A DNA stretch of 64,000 bases from Ruminococcus albus AD2013 (lineage in GTDB: Bacteria; Bacillota; Clostridia; Oscillospirales; Ruminococcaceae): contig NZ_JAGS01000001.1 of assembly GCF_000526775.1 (NCBI RefSeq), positions 2,418,001-2,482,000 on the forward strand, in the 5' to 3' direction. Below, one piece after another: positions 42,235 to 51,039 of the stretch (positions are counted from its first letter, which is position 1; the number at the start of each line of letters is the position of its first letter). Under the pieces are notes generated by a model, which was not told where the DNA came from, made no database searches, and worked only from the letters and a program-made list of their open reading frames with translations. The position numbers and the translations under genes were made by a program.

Positions 42235-44204
42235 ATCAATTGCTTAGATACAACGCGGCAGATATCGACAATAAATATTACTACGAAGGCAATGACCTTG
42301 GCGCAAATATCGTCGGCGAGGAAAAGGACAGAACAGTTTTCAAGACCTGGTCTCCGCTGGCTACGGGAGTTTATCTCAACCTATATCTTGACGGCGAAGG
42401 TGACAACCTCATTGAAACTCTGCCGATGGAAATGCTTGACAAGGGCGTTTGGTACGTTGAGCTTTTCCGCAGCTGTGACGGGCTTTTTTATACATTTTCC
42501 TACGAATTCGAGTATATGAACAACCGCATGGAAACTATTGACATATATGCAAAAGCCTGCGGTATCAACGGCAACAGGGGCGCTATCGTTGATTTCGATA
42601 CCACCGACCCCATTGGCTGGGATAAAGTATCCAAGCCGAAGTGCCTTAATGCCTGCCAGGCGATAGTTTATGAGTGCCATATCAGAGATATCACCATTGA
42701 CGAAAGTTCGGGAGTCTGTCCCGAGCACAGAGGAAAATTTCTTGGATTTACCCACAGCAGAACACGCTGCGGTAAATCGGAGACCTGCCTCGACCACCTG
42801 AAAGAACTTGGGATAACCCACGTTCATCTGCTGCCTGTGGCGGACTATGCCACCGTTGATGAAGCACACCCCGAGAAAGGGCAGTACAACTGGGGCTACG
42901 ACCCCAAAAACTACAACTGCCTTGAGGGTTCATATTCTACCGACCCTGCCGACCCTAAGTGCCGTATACGCGAGTTCAAGGAACTTGTTATGACACTTCA
43001 CAAGAACGGCATCGGCGTTATCATGGACGTTGTTTACAACCACACCTTCCACACCGAGGACAGTTCTTTTGAAAAAGCTTTCCCCGGGTACTATCACCGC
43101 AAAAGGCGTGACGGCACTTTCTCCAATGGTTCGGGATGCGGAAATGAAACAGCTTCCGACCATAAGATGTTCCGCAAATATATGATAGACTCCCTGAGAT
43201 TCTGGGCAACGGAGTACAAAGTGGACGGTTTCCGCTTTGACCTTATGGCTCTCCACGATATCGAAACTGTTAATATCATACGCGACGAACTTGACAAGAT
43301 CGACCCAAGCCTGCTGATGTACGGTGAGGGCTGGACAGGGGGAGAATCTCCCATGCCTGCGGATAAACTTGCATACAAATGGAACAGCTACGAATTCGGC
43401 AGGGTGGGACTTTTCAACGATAATATCCGCGATTCGGTAAAGGGCGGAACTTTCAACCCCTATGACCTGGGATTTATAAGCGGAAACAGGAACACAGCTT
43501 CGATACTAAAAAGAGGTATCGCAGGTTCTGTGCCGCATTATCAGCTTACAGATGCTTCCGAAGCCTGCTGGGCATTCGAGCCGACACAAGCGGTAAATTA
43601 TGCCGAAGCCCACGACAATCACACCCTTTGGGACAAGCTGAAAATATCGGGCAGCAACCATTACTGCCCATCAGACCTCATCAAGATGGACAAAATGGCA
43701 GCCGCTATAATAATACTTTCCCAGGGTATGCCATTTATACAGCTTGGTCAGGATTTTCTGCGAAGCAAACCCAGGGAACTTTCGGCGAACGAAAAGCCCA
43801 ACGAACTGAACGTATACAACGGCAACAGCTACAACGCCCCCGATCACACAAACGCGATAAAGTGGGGCAAAAAGAACAAGTACCGCGGTGTATTCAACTA
43901 CTACAAGGCACTGATAAAACTGCGTAAATCCAGCGAACTTTTCCGCATGGCGAACAAGCTGGACGTTGAACGTCACTTGCAGTTCATGGATACAGGTGAC
44001 GCAAACTTTATAATATGGAAACTGGAAAATGCCAAGGAATGTTTTGTTATCGCCCTGAACCCCTACTTAGAGGAAAGGTATTTCAACCTGCCCTGGGGCA
44101 TATTCCACAAGCGGCTTGACGAATGTGGTCTTATCGGCGAGGAAGAATTTTCGGGATACGTTCGCTGTGCGCCGCTGTCCGCAACGGTTTTCAAGAGGAT
44201 ATGA
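42231..44204 (+). CDS. Type I pullulanase / GH13 alpha-1,6-debranching enzyme
   Basis: The 657-residue protein has an N-terminal CBM48-like domain (about 15-120) and a GH13 barrel with YNWGYDPKNY (the pullulanase signature), GFRFDL (nucleophile D337), YGEGW (acid/base E366) and AHDNHT (D462). It cleaves alpha-1,6 branches in pullulan, glycogen or starch limit dextrins. No signal peptide is seen, so it acts in the cytosol, probably on glycogen or imported maltodextrins. The GTG start at 42231 overlaps a short upstream frame; TTG at 42228 is the alternative. Confidence 0.92.
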   Translation: MNQLLRYNAADIDNKYYYEGNDLGANIVGEEKDRTVFKTWSPLATGVYLNLYLDGEGDNLIETLPMEMLDKGVWYVELFRSCDGLFYTFSYEFEYMNNRMETIDIYAKACGINGNRGAIVDFDTTDPIGWDKVSKPKCLNACQAIVYECHIRDITIDESSGVCPEHRGKFLGFTHSRTRCGKSETCLDHLKELGITHVHLLPVADYATVDEAHPEKGQYNWGYDPKNYNCLEGSYSTDPADPKCRIREFKELVMTLHKNGIGVIMDVVYNHTFHTEDSSFEKAFPGYYHRKRRDGTFSNGSGCGNETASDHKMFRKYMIDSLRFWATEYKVDGFRFDLMALHDIETVNIIRDELDKIDPSLLMYGEGWTGGESPMPADKLAYKWNSYEFGRVGLFNDNIRDSVKGGTFNPYDLGFISGNRNTASILKRGIAGSVPHYQLTDASEACWAFEPTQAVNYAEAHDNHTLWDKLKISGSNHYCPSDLIKMDKMAAAIIILSQGMPFIQLGQDFLRSKPRELSANEKPNELNVYNGNSYNAPDHTNAIKWGKKNKYRGVFNYYKALIKLRKSSELFRMANKLDVERHLQFMDTGDANFIIWKLENAKECFVIALNPYLEERYFNLPWGIFHKRLDECGLIGEEEFSGYVRCAPLSATVFKRI

Positions 44205-44257
44205 ACTGATACGATATAATATGATAGGATAATATTCATAAAAAAGGAGCGTTTTTT

Positions 44258-46069
44258 ATGCATAAAGAATTTCTGATGGGCAACGCTGCCATTGCAAGAG
44301 GTGCGATAGCGGCGGGGCTTAATGTTATCTCGGGATACCCCGGCACCCCCTCAACGGAAGTGCTGGAAACTGCCGCAAAGAACAACGACGGCAGCCTGTA
44401 TGTTGAGTGGTCGGTAAACGAGAAAGCTGCACTGGAAGTAGGTGCGGGAGCAGCATACAGCGGTGCAAGGTGCATGGTCACCATGAAGCAGGTGGGACTG
44501 AATGTGGCTTCCGACCCGCTGATGAGTCTTGCATACATCGGCGTTAAGGGCGGTATGGTGATACTCGTAGCTGATGACCCGGGCCCCATATCTTCCCAGA
44601 CCGAGCAGGATACTCGTACTTTCGCGGCTTATTCAAAGCTCCCCTGCTTTGACCCCTCATCGGTGCAGGAAGCTTACGACATGATACAGACCGCATTCGA
44701 GTACTCCGAAAAGTACCATACCCCCGTGCTTTTCCGCCCGACAACGAGAGTCTGTCACGGCTATGCTTCTATCGAAGTAAAAGACGAAAACGAGCTGAAA
44801 AAGAATCAGCCCGAGGGATTTGTACGCGACCCCATGAAGTGGGTCATCTTCCCGAGACTTTCATTCAAGGCGCACGGTGATATCGAAAAGCGCAACAGTG
44901 AACTTTCCGCTGTATTCAGCGATAGCGGTCTTAACCCGACTTTCAGCGGTATGGGCAAGCGCGGTATCGCAACACAGGGTATAAACTTCACCTACACCAG
45001 AGAAGCGCTGAAAGCTCTTGATATTGAAATACCGCTTTTCAAGGTGGGCACTCCTTTCCCTTTCCCCGAGGAAGCTGCAAAGGCTTTTCTTGAGGGACTT
45101 GATGAAGTTCTCTGCATAGAAGAGCTTGACCCTGTCATCGAGAGAGGGCTGATATACGTATGCGGAAAGTACGGTCTTAAAACAAGGATATACGGCAAGC
45201 AGACAGGCAATATCCCCACAGCGGGCGAGAATACCTGCACATCTGTAAAGGGTGCTGTTGCTTCATTCCTTGGAATATTCCTCCCCGCAGAGGAAAAGGC
45301 TGAGGATGTTCCTCCCCTGCCCGTAAGACCTCCCGTTCTCTGTGCCGGATGTCCTCACAGAGCGTCGTTCTTCGCAGTAAAGCAGGCGATGAAAGGCACA
45401 AAGAGCGTATTCTGCGGAGATATCGGCTGTTACACCCTCGGCAACGCCATGCCGCTTGATATGGTAGATACCTGCCTTTGCATGGGTGCAGGTGTGAACA
45501 TCACACAGGGCATAGGTCATATCGCCCCCGATACAAAGTGCTTCGCTTTTGTGGGCGATTCAACTTTCTTCGCATCGGCTATAACAGGAGTTGTCAATGC
45601 TGTATACAATCAGGCTGACATGACTCTTGTCGTTCTTGATAACTCCACCACCGCCATGACAGGTCATCAGCCCCACCCCGGCACAGGCAGAACGATGATG
45701 GGTCAGGTAGTTGATAAAGTCAACATCGAACAGGTACTCCGCGGCGTAGGTGTTACCACTGTGGAAACTGTTGACCCGCTGAAACTTGATGAAGCTGTTG
45801 AAGTAGTCAAGCGTGTGGCAAATGAAAAGGGTGTAAAGGCGATAATATTCAAGTCGCCCTGCGCTGTACTGATAAAGCCTGAAAAGCCCGCAGTTATAGA
45901 CAATGACAAGTGCATAAACTGCCAGAAATGCAAAAATCTTCTCGGCTGTCCGGGACTTGTTCTCAGGGACGGCAAAGTAGCAATTGAAGAAAGTCTGTGC
46001 ACGGGCTGTGGTCTGTGTTCGCAGGTATGTCCCGTAAATGCGATAGGAGGCGGCAAAAATGCAGAATAA
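44258..46069 (+). CDS. iorA: Indolepyruvate:ferredoxin oxidoreductase alpha subunit
   Basis: The 603-residue protein has N-terminal pyrimidine-binding and central domains, a TPP-binding domain (GDIGCYTLGNAMPLD, GDSTFFASAITGVVNAVYNQ) and a C-terminal ferredoxin domain with CINCQKCKNLLGC and CTGCGLCSQVCPV, binding two 4Fe-4S clusters. With IorB it oxidatively decarboxylates aryl pyruvates from aromatic amino acids to aryl-acetyl-CoA and reduces ferredoxin; in rumen bacteria it can run in reverse to make aromatic amino acids from phenylacetate or indoleacetate. AAAGGAG precedes the ATG. Confidence 0.95.
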   Translation: MHKEFLMGNAAIARGAIAAGLNVISGYPGTPSTEVLETAAKNNDGSLYVEWSVNEKAALEVGAGAAYSGARCMVTMKQVGLNVASDPLMSLAYIGVKGGMVILVADDPGPISSQTEQDTRTFAAYSKLPCFDPSSVQEAYDMIQTAFEYSEKYHTPVLFRPTTRVCHGYASIEVKDENELKKNQPEGFVRDPMKWVIFPRLSFKAHGDIEKRNSELSAVFSDSGLNPTFSGMGKRGIATQGINFTYTREALKALDIEIPLFKVGTPFPFPEEAAKAFLEGLDEVLCIEELDPVIERGLIYVCGKYGLKTRIYGKQTGNIPTAGENTCTSVKGAVASFLGIFLPAEEKAEDVPPLPVRPPVLCAGCPHRASFFAVKQAMKGTKSVFCGDIGCYTLGNAMPLDMVDTCLCMGAGVNITQGIGHIAPDTKCFAFVGDSTFFASAITGVVNAVYNQADMTLVVLDNSTTAMTGHQPHPGTGRTMMGQVVDKVNIEQVLRGVGVTTVETVDPLKLDEAVEVVKRVANEKGVKAIIFKSPCAVLIKPEKPAVIDNDKCINCQKCKNLLGCPGLVLRDGKVAIEESLCTGCGLCSQVCPVNAIGGGKNAE

Positions 46070-46631
46070 TATTCTTATATGCGGCGTTGGCGGACAGGGC
46101 ATAGTGCTGACCTCAAAGCTTATCGCGGCAACAGCCATGGCAAAGGATATCCCCGTTATGAGTGCTGAAACTATCGGCATGGCACAGAAAGGCGGAAGCG
46201 TTTTCAGCTTTTTAAGGCTGGGCGATGATCTATACTGCCCCATGTTCCCCGAAAAAACTGCTGATCTGATAATAGCATTTGAGCCTGCGGAAGCAGTTCG
46301 TATGCTGCCTTACCTTAAGGACGGCGGCAGGGTGATAGTCAATACTCACCCCATCGTACCTGTAACTGTATCCCTGAAAGGCACTGCATACAACGGCAGG
46401 GAGATGCTTGAATATCTTGAAAAAAATGTGGATTTCCTGAAAACCATCGACGGTGAAGCAGCCTGCCGTACAGTAGGTTCACCCAGAGCTCTCAACATGA
46501 TAATGCTTGGACAGTCCGTCCGCACAGGAGTACTCCCCTTCGGCATAGATGATGTTGAGGAGACCATGAAGAAGACAGTCAAGCCCCAGTTCATCGAAAT
46601 GAACAGCAAGGCGCTCAGGCTGGATATCTGA
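46059..46631 (+). CDS. iorB: Indolepyruvate:ferredoxin oxidoreductase beta subunit
   Basis: The 190-residue protein has the gamma-domain glycine motif ICGVGGQGIVLTSKLI (residues 5-20) and AQKGGSVFSFLRLG. It overlaps the end of iorA by 11 bases, so the two are translated together in equal amounts. It completes the enzyme described for iorA. A terminator hairpin follows after about 40 bases. Confidence 0.95.
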   Translation: MQNNILICGVGGQGIVLTSKLIAATAMAKDIPVMSAETIGMAQKGGSVFSFLRLGDDLYCPMFPEKTADLIIAFEPAEAVRMLPYLKDGGRVIVNTHPIVPVTVSLKGTAYNGREMLEYLEKNVDFLKTIDGEAACRTVGSPRALNMIMLGQSVRTGVLPFGIDDVEETMKKTVKPQFIEMNSKALRLDI

Positions 46632-46669
46632 TAAAAGTATAATTGGGCTGTTGCAGCCCCAACAAAGAA

Positions 46670-46717
46670 AAAGAGCCTGGAACAGACCTGAAATGTAGTT
46701 CCAAGCTCTTCTTTTTG
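46670..46717 (+). terminator. Terminator of iorAB
   Basis: A 13-bp stem with one mismatch (46671-46683 with 46698-46710) is followed by CTTTTTG. Confidence 0.8.
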
Positions 46718-46759
46718 TGGTATAATATAATTGCAAAAACCATTAAACCAACGAAAGGA

Positions 46760-46957
46760 TTGTACCACAAAGTGGACGAGATCACAAAAGGCGAGCTGCT
46801 ATCAAAGAAGATAACAAGGCTGAACAGCACAGAGTTACAAGAACCATTGGAACTGCTGGAAGAACTTAACTACATTAAGATAGTTGAAGAACGAACCCAA
46901 AGAGCGGTTAAACCTAAAACGATCATCAAGGTAAACCCAATTATATTTTATGAATAA
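46760..46957 (+). pseudogene. C-terminal remnant of a DUF3987/primase-like plasmid or phage protein
   Basis: An in-frame segment without a proper start reads KGLYHKVDEITKGELLSKK and then ELLEELNYIKIVEERTQR, ending VNPIIFYE. A winged-helix-like end with L-EEL-x-YI and VNP is what I expect at the C-terminus of DUF3987-type helicase/primase proteins of plasmids and integrative elements. No upstream domain is present, so it looks like a truncated relic. The family assignment is tentative. Confidence 0.4.
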
Positions 46958-46964
46958 TGTATGA

Positions 46965-47280
46965 CAAGCGTTGACAAACGTTGACAAACGTTGACACAAG
47001 TTGTCAACATTTAAAAGCCCGATTTTACGCGCTTTGAGGGTCAAAACTCCTAAACGTTGAAATGATGACGGGGTGTATACGAAAATTGAAAAATGGTGAC
47101 AAGTTCTATGGTAGCCATTTTAAGTAAATTTACCATATATTGGAATTAATGCCTATATATTTTCATTTTTACACTTACCCCTGTCACGTTTTCAACGTTT
47201 GGGCAAAAGCCCCGAAACTTCGGGGAAAATAAGCGTTGAAAATCCTTTCAACGTTTTGTCAACATTGTCAACTTTTGTAT
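46965..47280. repeat. Iteron-like TTGACAAACG repeats and related motifs
   Basis: Three direct 10-bp units (TTGACAAACG at 46971 and 46981, TTGACACAAG at 46991) are followed by an inverted TTGTCAAC. Further AACGTTGAAA, TTTTCAACG and TTTCAACGTTTTGTCAAC copies continue to about 47275. Such clusters occur at replication origins and around plasmid primase genes. Together with the relic just upstream this suggests a decayed integrated plasmid. The stretch 46958-47352 has no gene. Confidence 0.5.
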
Positions 47281-47352
47281 TAGCGTGCTAAAGCGTTCCG
47301 TATATACTTATTTCGTTTCGGGCGAAAAAATATACTCCCCGACCGTTTTTGA

Positions 47353-47386
47353 ACAGAAAACGGCAGTTCCCGAAAGAACTGCCGTT
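47353..47386 (-). terminator. Terminator of the xylanase gene
   Basis: A perfect 11-bp stem AACGGCAGTTC/GAACTGCCGTT (47359-47369 with 47376-47386) is followed by TTTTC on the minus strand. Confidence 0.85.
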
Positions 47387-47408
47387 ATAGGGTATGTGAA
47401 ACTGTATA

Positions 47409-49373
47409 TTACTTGATAGTAACAGTTATCGCATTCTTGATAGGATCAGTTGTGTTCCACTTGCCGTTTACTCTTGCAGCAACTGCTACCTTGTAGGTCA
47501 TGCCGGGAGTAAGGTTCTTGGGAGTTACATAGCTGTTTGTAGTAACATTGGAAGTCTGAACTCTCCACTTGCCAGCCAGGTATACAGCGATGCCGTACTT
47601 GTCAGCACCCTGAACCTTATCCCAAACGAACTGTACCTGATGATACTTTGTGCTGTAATTAGCCTTAACGTTTGTGGGATAATCATTATTCTGAGGCTGA
47701 GGATCGGGATCCGGATCGGTATCTGTGTACTCGATACCATCAACGATCGACTCAAAGCAGGGCTTTACAGAGTAATCCTGATTGAACAGCAGAGGATCGC
47801 GGTCAGCTCTCCAGCTGATATCATCGGTAGTACCCCATACAACAACTGCGGAGATATAATCCTTGTAGTCAACAAGAGCATCCAGGATATCGCTGTAATA
47901 CTTAGCCTGGAGATCAAATCTCTTGTCGTTTACGGTGCAGTCAAGCTCAGTGATCTGAATATCAAGACCTGTCTTGCTGTACTTTTCCAGTGCCTGTCTG
48001 TACATACTTACACTGGGGAACGGATCAGATGAACCGTTGTTGGTTACGTTAAGATGCGACTGCATACCGATACCATCGATGTAGTGACCATCGGAGTTGA
48101 TATTCTGGCAGAGCTTTACGATAGCATCGCTCTTCTGCATATACTCGTTGTAATCATTGTAGTAGAGCTTGCAGCCAGAGGGAGCGTACTTCTTAGCGTA
48201 TACGAATGCGGGCTTGATGAAGGAGTTGTCACCAAAGATCTTTACCCAGGGTGAAGCCTCGTAGTTGTTGGATTCACTGGGGAAGCCTGCTTTTCTGGGT
48301 GAACCGTAGTCATCAAAGCACTCGTTTACAACGTCCCACGCATAGAAGTTGACATCGGAATAATCCTTCTTAACAGCTGTAAAGACGTTCTTGATGTAGT
48401 TTTCCATACGCTTGAGCATCTTTTCCTTGGATACCCAGTCACCATCGGGATCATAGTTTTCCTTGAAGAACCACATAGGTGTCTGAGAATGCCATACCAG
48501 TACGTGACCTCTCATGGGGATATTGTACTTGCGTGCAAATTCAAGGATAGGCTTTGCAGTTTCAAGAGTTACCTGAGGATTCTCATCATCGCCCTTTGCA
48601 GCCAGTGCAAGGCAAGCTTCTCTGTCGAGTACGTTCTCGGGCTTGAGCTCGTTACCTGCGGTAAGGCTGTTAAAGTGCTTGCGGATAAGAGCCTTGGTGG
48701 AATCGGGAGCTAATTCGGAAACTGTGCAGGCAGTACCGAACTTGAACATATCGCCGTAAACATTTTTCAGAGAAGGCGCATTAACATCCATATTGTTAGC
48801 TGCAGGAGTAATGGTGAAATCATCTATATAAAGATCGTTTGCATCGCCCCATGTCTCAACGTATATGGAAACGTCCTTTTCCTCAGCGCCATATGAGAAG
48901 CTTGTGTTCAGCTCAACATAATCGCCCTGAGAAACGCCCTTTACCAAGTTAGTGTACTGAGGTTCATCAGAACCGCCGGGAGTATGCTGAAGCGAGATGC
49001 AGACTGTGTTATACCACTGAGCCTTTACCTTTACCGAGATATCATACTTTACGCCGGGCTGAAGAACGCCCTTTACTCCGAGTGAAGGACCGTTCCAGCT
49101 CTGGTCACGGCCTGTAACAGCCATTACCTTTTTGCCGCTGGGTGCCTTGCTGTCCTCGATGACCTTGATAACAGAAGTATCGCTGTCGCCGCGCTTAGAG
49201 AACATTGAACAATCTCCGTCCTCGAAGTCGGTAGAAAATGCTGCATTACCCGAAGCACTGGAACTTGAACTTGTAGCAGCCGAAACTGAATATGCAGTAA
49301 ACGGTACAGCCGAGCAAGCCATAGTTATACAGAGCGCACAGGCTGACAGCCTTTTTAAAAGATTTCCTTTCAT
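47409..49373 (-). CDS. Secreted endo-1,4-beta-xylanase: CBM22 - GH10 - fibronectin III
   Basis: The 654-residue enzyme has a signal peptide (about 1-33), a serine-rich linker, a CBM22-like xylan-binding domain (about 45-190), a GH10 barrel (about 195-535) with acid/base E351 (WDVVNECFDD) and nucleophile E476 (QITELDC), a proline/aspartate linker and a C-terminal FnIII domain (about 560-650). GH10 enzymes cut internal xylan bonds. No dockerin is present, matching the non-cellulosomal style of R. albus. The ATG at 49373 follows GGGAGGAG. A consensus promoter lies just upstream. Confidence 0.95.
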   Translation of the reverse strand: MKGNLLKRLSACALCITMACSAVPFTAYSVSAATSSSSSASGNAAFSTDFEDGDCSMFSKRGDSDTSVIKVIEDSKAPSGKKVMAVTGRDQSWNGPSLGVKGVLQPGVKYDISVKVKAQWYNTVCISLQHTPGGSDEPQYTNLVKGVSQGDYVELNTSFSYGAEEKDVSIYVETWGDANDLYIDDFTITPAANNMDVNAPSLKNVYGDMFKFGTACTVSELAPDSTKALIRKHFNSLTAGNELKPENVLDREACLALAAKGDDENPQVTLETAKPILEFARKYNIPMRGHVLVWHSQTPMWFFKENYDPDGDWVSKEKMLKRMENYIKNVFTAVKKDYSDVNFYAWDVVNECFDDYGSPRKAGFPSESNNYEASPWVKIFGDNSFIKPAFVYAKKYAPSGCKLYYNDYNEYMQKSDAIVKLCQNINSDGHYIDGIGMQSHLNVTNNGSSDPFPSVSMYRQALEKYSKTGLDIQITELDCTVNDKRFDLQAKYYSDILDALVDYKDYISAVVVWGTTDDISWRADRDPLLFNQDYSVKPCFESIVDGIEYTDTDPDPDPQPQNNDYPTNVKANYSTKYHQVQFVWDKVQGADKYGIAVYLAGKWRVQTSNVTTNSYVTPKNLTPGMTYKVAVAARVNGKWNTTDPIKNAITVTIK

Positions 49374-49407
49374 GGTAGATTCTCCTCCCAAAAATTATTA
49401 TATATTC

Positions 49408-49436
49408 ATTTTATCACATCCAAGGGGAATTGTCAA
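49408..49436 (-). promoter_or_regulatory. Promoter of the xylanase gene
   Basis: On the minus strand: TTGACA (49431-49436), 17-bp spacer, TAAAAT (49408-49413). The leader is only about 30 bases. Confidence 0.8.
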
Positions 49437-49598
49437 TGAATTTAACCATTGTTTCGCAATTTTTGGTAAGAACAACACATAATTTGCACAAAATAAACCT
49501 TCCGTTCAGAAATGGTATGTGCATATTGTTTAATAATAGTGTTCGGATTTTTACGAAGTGAACAATTCGTCATTTTGCGAACATTGAATGAAACCAAA

Positions 49599-49627
49599 TT
49601 GACTTTAATTAGATCCTGTGGTATAAT
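49599..49627 (+). promoter_or_regulatory. Promoter of the membrane LRR gene
   Basis: TTGACT (49599-49604), 17-bp spacer, TATAAT (49622-49627), about 40 bases upstream of the ATG at 49667. Confidence 0.82.
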
Positions 49628-49666
49628 GACTGTTGGTATATTTTAAATCACGAAAGCAGGTCAATC

Positions 49667-50938
49667 ATGGAAAGTAAAAACAAGCAAAAAAGCATAATAA
49701 AAATAATACGCAATATCATATTGAGCGTTCTGGCGCTTGTCATTCTGATATATGTCATTATCAATATCGTGTTCTGGAAAAAAGGAATGCCGGAACGTTA
49801 TTTTGATTATGAGGTGTTGGAAAATGACACTATTGAGATAGAACATTACACGGGACCCTTTTTTCTTCTGAATATCCCTGATACTATCGAGGGCAAACCC
49901 GTTACATCAATAGGAAATTCTATCTTTGAAGAACCATTATATGAAAATGGTAAATACGTCGATACAAAATATTATGTAATGTACAAATATGTTACAGCTA
50001 TTCACCTGCCCGATACTGTTGAGGAGATACATTTTTGTGCATTTGAAGACTGTACTAGTCTCATAACGATAAATATCCCATCAAAGCTTAAATACACAGG
50101 CGAGCGTATTCTAACCAATACCAAAGTCAGAAAACTCGTTTTTCCGGAGGGTATCACCGAGATAGGCTGCGGTGAAGATATTGATCTTGAATACGACCAA
50201 GTTCATGAATCTTTCTCAGAAATGGAATATTTACAAGAGGTAGTCTTCCCAGAAAGCCTGAAAAAGATTGGCAATAATGCTTTCTCGAAATGCCCCTCTC
50301 TTAAAAAGATAACACTTCCTGACAGTGTTGAGGAAATAAAATACGGCGCATTTCAGAACAGCGGTCTTACAAAAGCCAATATTCCCCAAGACCTTGTAAC
50401 TAACTGCGGCTGCATTTTTAAAGGAACCCCCTTTGAGAAAACTCTTGAAAAAGAAGCAACAGGCGATTTCATAATTTTCAATGATGTACTACTTTATAAG
50501 TATATCGGTGATGATGAAAATGTTGTGATACCCGATGGGATAGAAAGTATCTGTTCCAGAGCATTCTGGGAAGCTCAAAATATCAAGACCGTTGAGATAC
50601 CCGAAAGTGTGAAATATATTAATGGTGCATTTCAATATTCTTCGATTGAAAGCCTTATTATCCCAGATACTGTTGATCCTGACAATGATATGTCATTTTA
50701 CGACTGCTATAACTTAGAAAGTATAACCCTCCCCAATAAAATAAAGAAGATACCAAGATCTGCTTTTGAAAACTGTTTCTCACTTGAGAAAATCACTATC
50801 CCTGCAAGCGTTGAAGAGATAGGCGATGATGCCTTTGAAAACTGTACCTCGCTTGAACAGGTTATCAGAGAAGGTTCGCCGAAAATTGGTGAGAACGTAT
50901 TTAAGGGATGCACAGCGTTAGAGAATAAACCCGAGTAA
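49667..50938 (+). CDS. Membrane-anchored BspA-type leucine-rich repeat (LRR_5) protein
   Basis: The 423-residue protein has a lysine-rich cytosolic start, one N-terminal TM helix (about 14-35) and an extracellular LRR_5 region with repeated units such as LPDTVEEIHFCAFEDCTSL, FPESLKKIGNNAFSKCPSL and IPASVEEIGDDAFENCTSL. BspA-like repeats mediate binding to host, plant or bacterial surfaces. The uncleaved helix anchors it to the membrane rather than secreting it. It is monocistronic and ends at a terminator shared with the converging ppdK gene. Confidence 0.88.
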   Translation: MESKNKQKSIIKIIRNIILSVLALVILIYVIINIVFWKKGMPERYFDYEVLENDTIEIEHYTGPFFLLNIPDTIEGKPVTSIGNSIFEEPLYENGKYVDTKYYVMYKYVTAIHLPDTVEEIHFCAFEDCTSLITINIPSKLKYTGERILTNTKVRKLVFPEGITEIGCGEDIDLEYDQVHESFSEMEYLQEVVFPESLKKIGNNAFSKCPSLKKITLPDSVEEIKYGAFQNSGLTKANIPQDLVTNCGCIFKGTPFEKTLEKEATGDFIIFNDVLLYKYIGDDENVVIPDGIESICSRAFWEAQNIKTVEIPESVKYINGAFQYSSIESLIIPDTVDPDNDMSFYDCYNLESITLPNKIKKIPRSAFENCFSLEKITIPASVEEIGDDAFENCTSLEQVIREGSPKIGENVFKGCTALENKPE

Positions 50939-50952
50939 TAAAATAACCACAC

Positions 50953-50992
50953 AAAAAGCTCTCACAGCCGAAACTGTGAGAGCTTTGATTTT
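50953..50992. terminator. Bidirectional terminator between LRR gene and ppdK
   Basis: A perfect 13-bp stem AAAGCTCTCACAG/CTGTGAGAGCTTT (50955-50967 with 50974-50986) with A-run and T-run flanks sits between two converging genes. Confidence 0.85.
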
Positions 50993-51039
50993 GCTATTCA
51001 GTTTATCACATCACTGTGATACTTGTTCGCTTTAAAGAA

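Noticed and set aside
46965..47280. CRISPR array
   Set aside because: Direct 10-bp units without spacers, mixed with inverted copies, fit iterons and not CRISPR.
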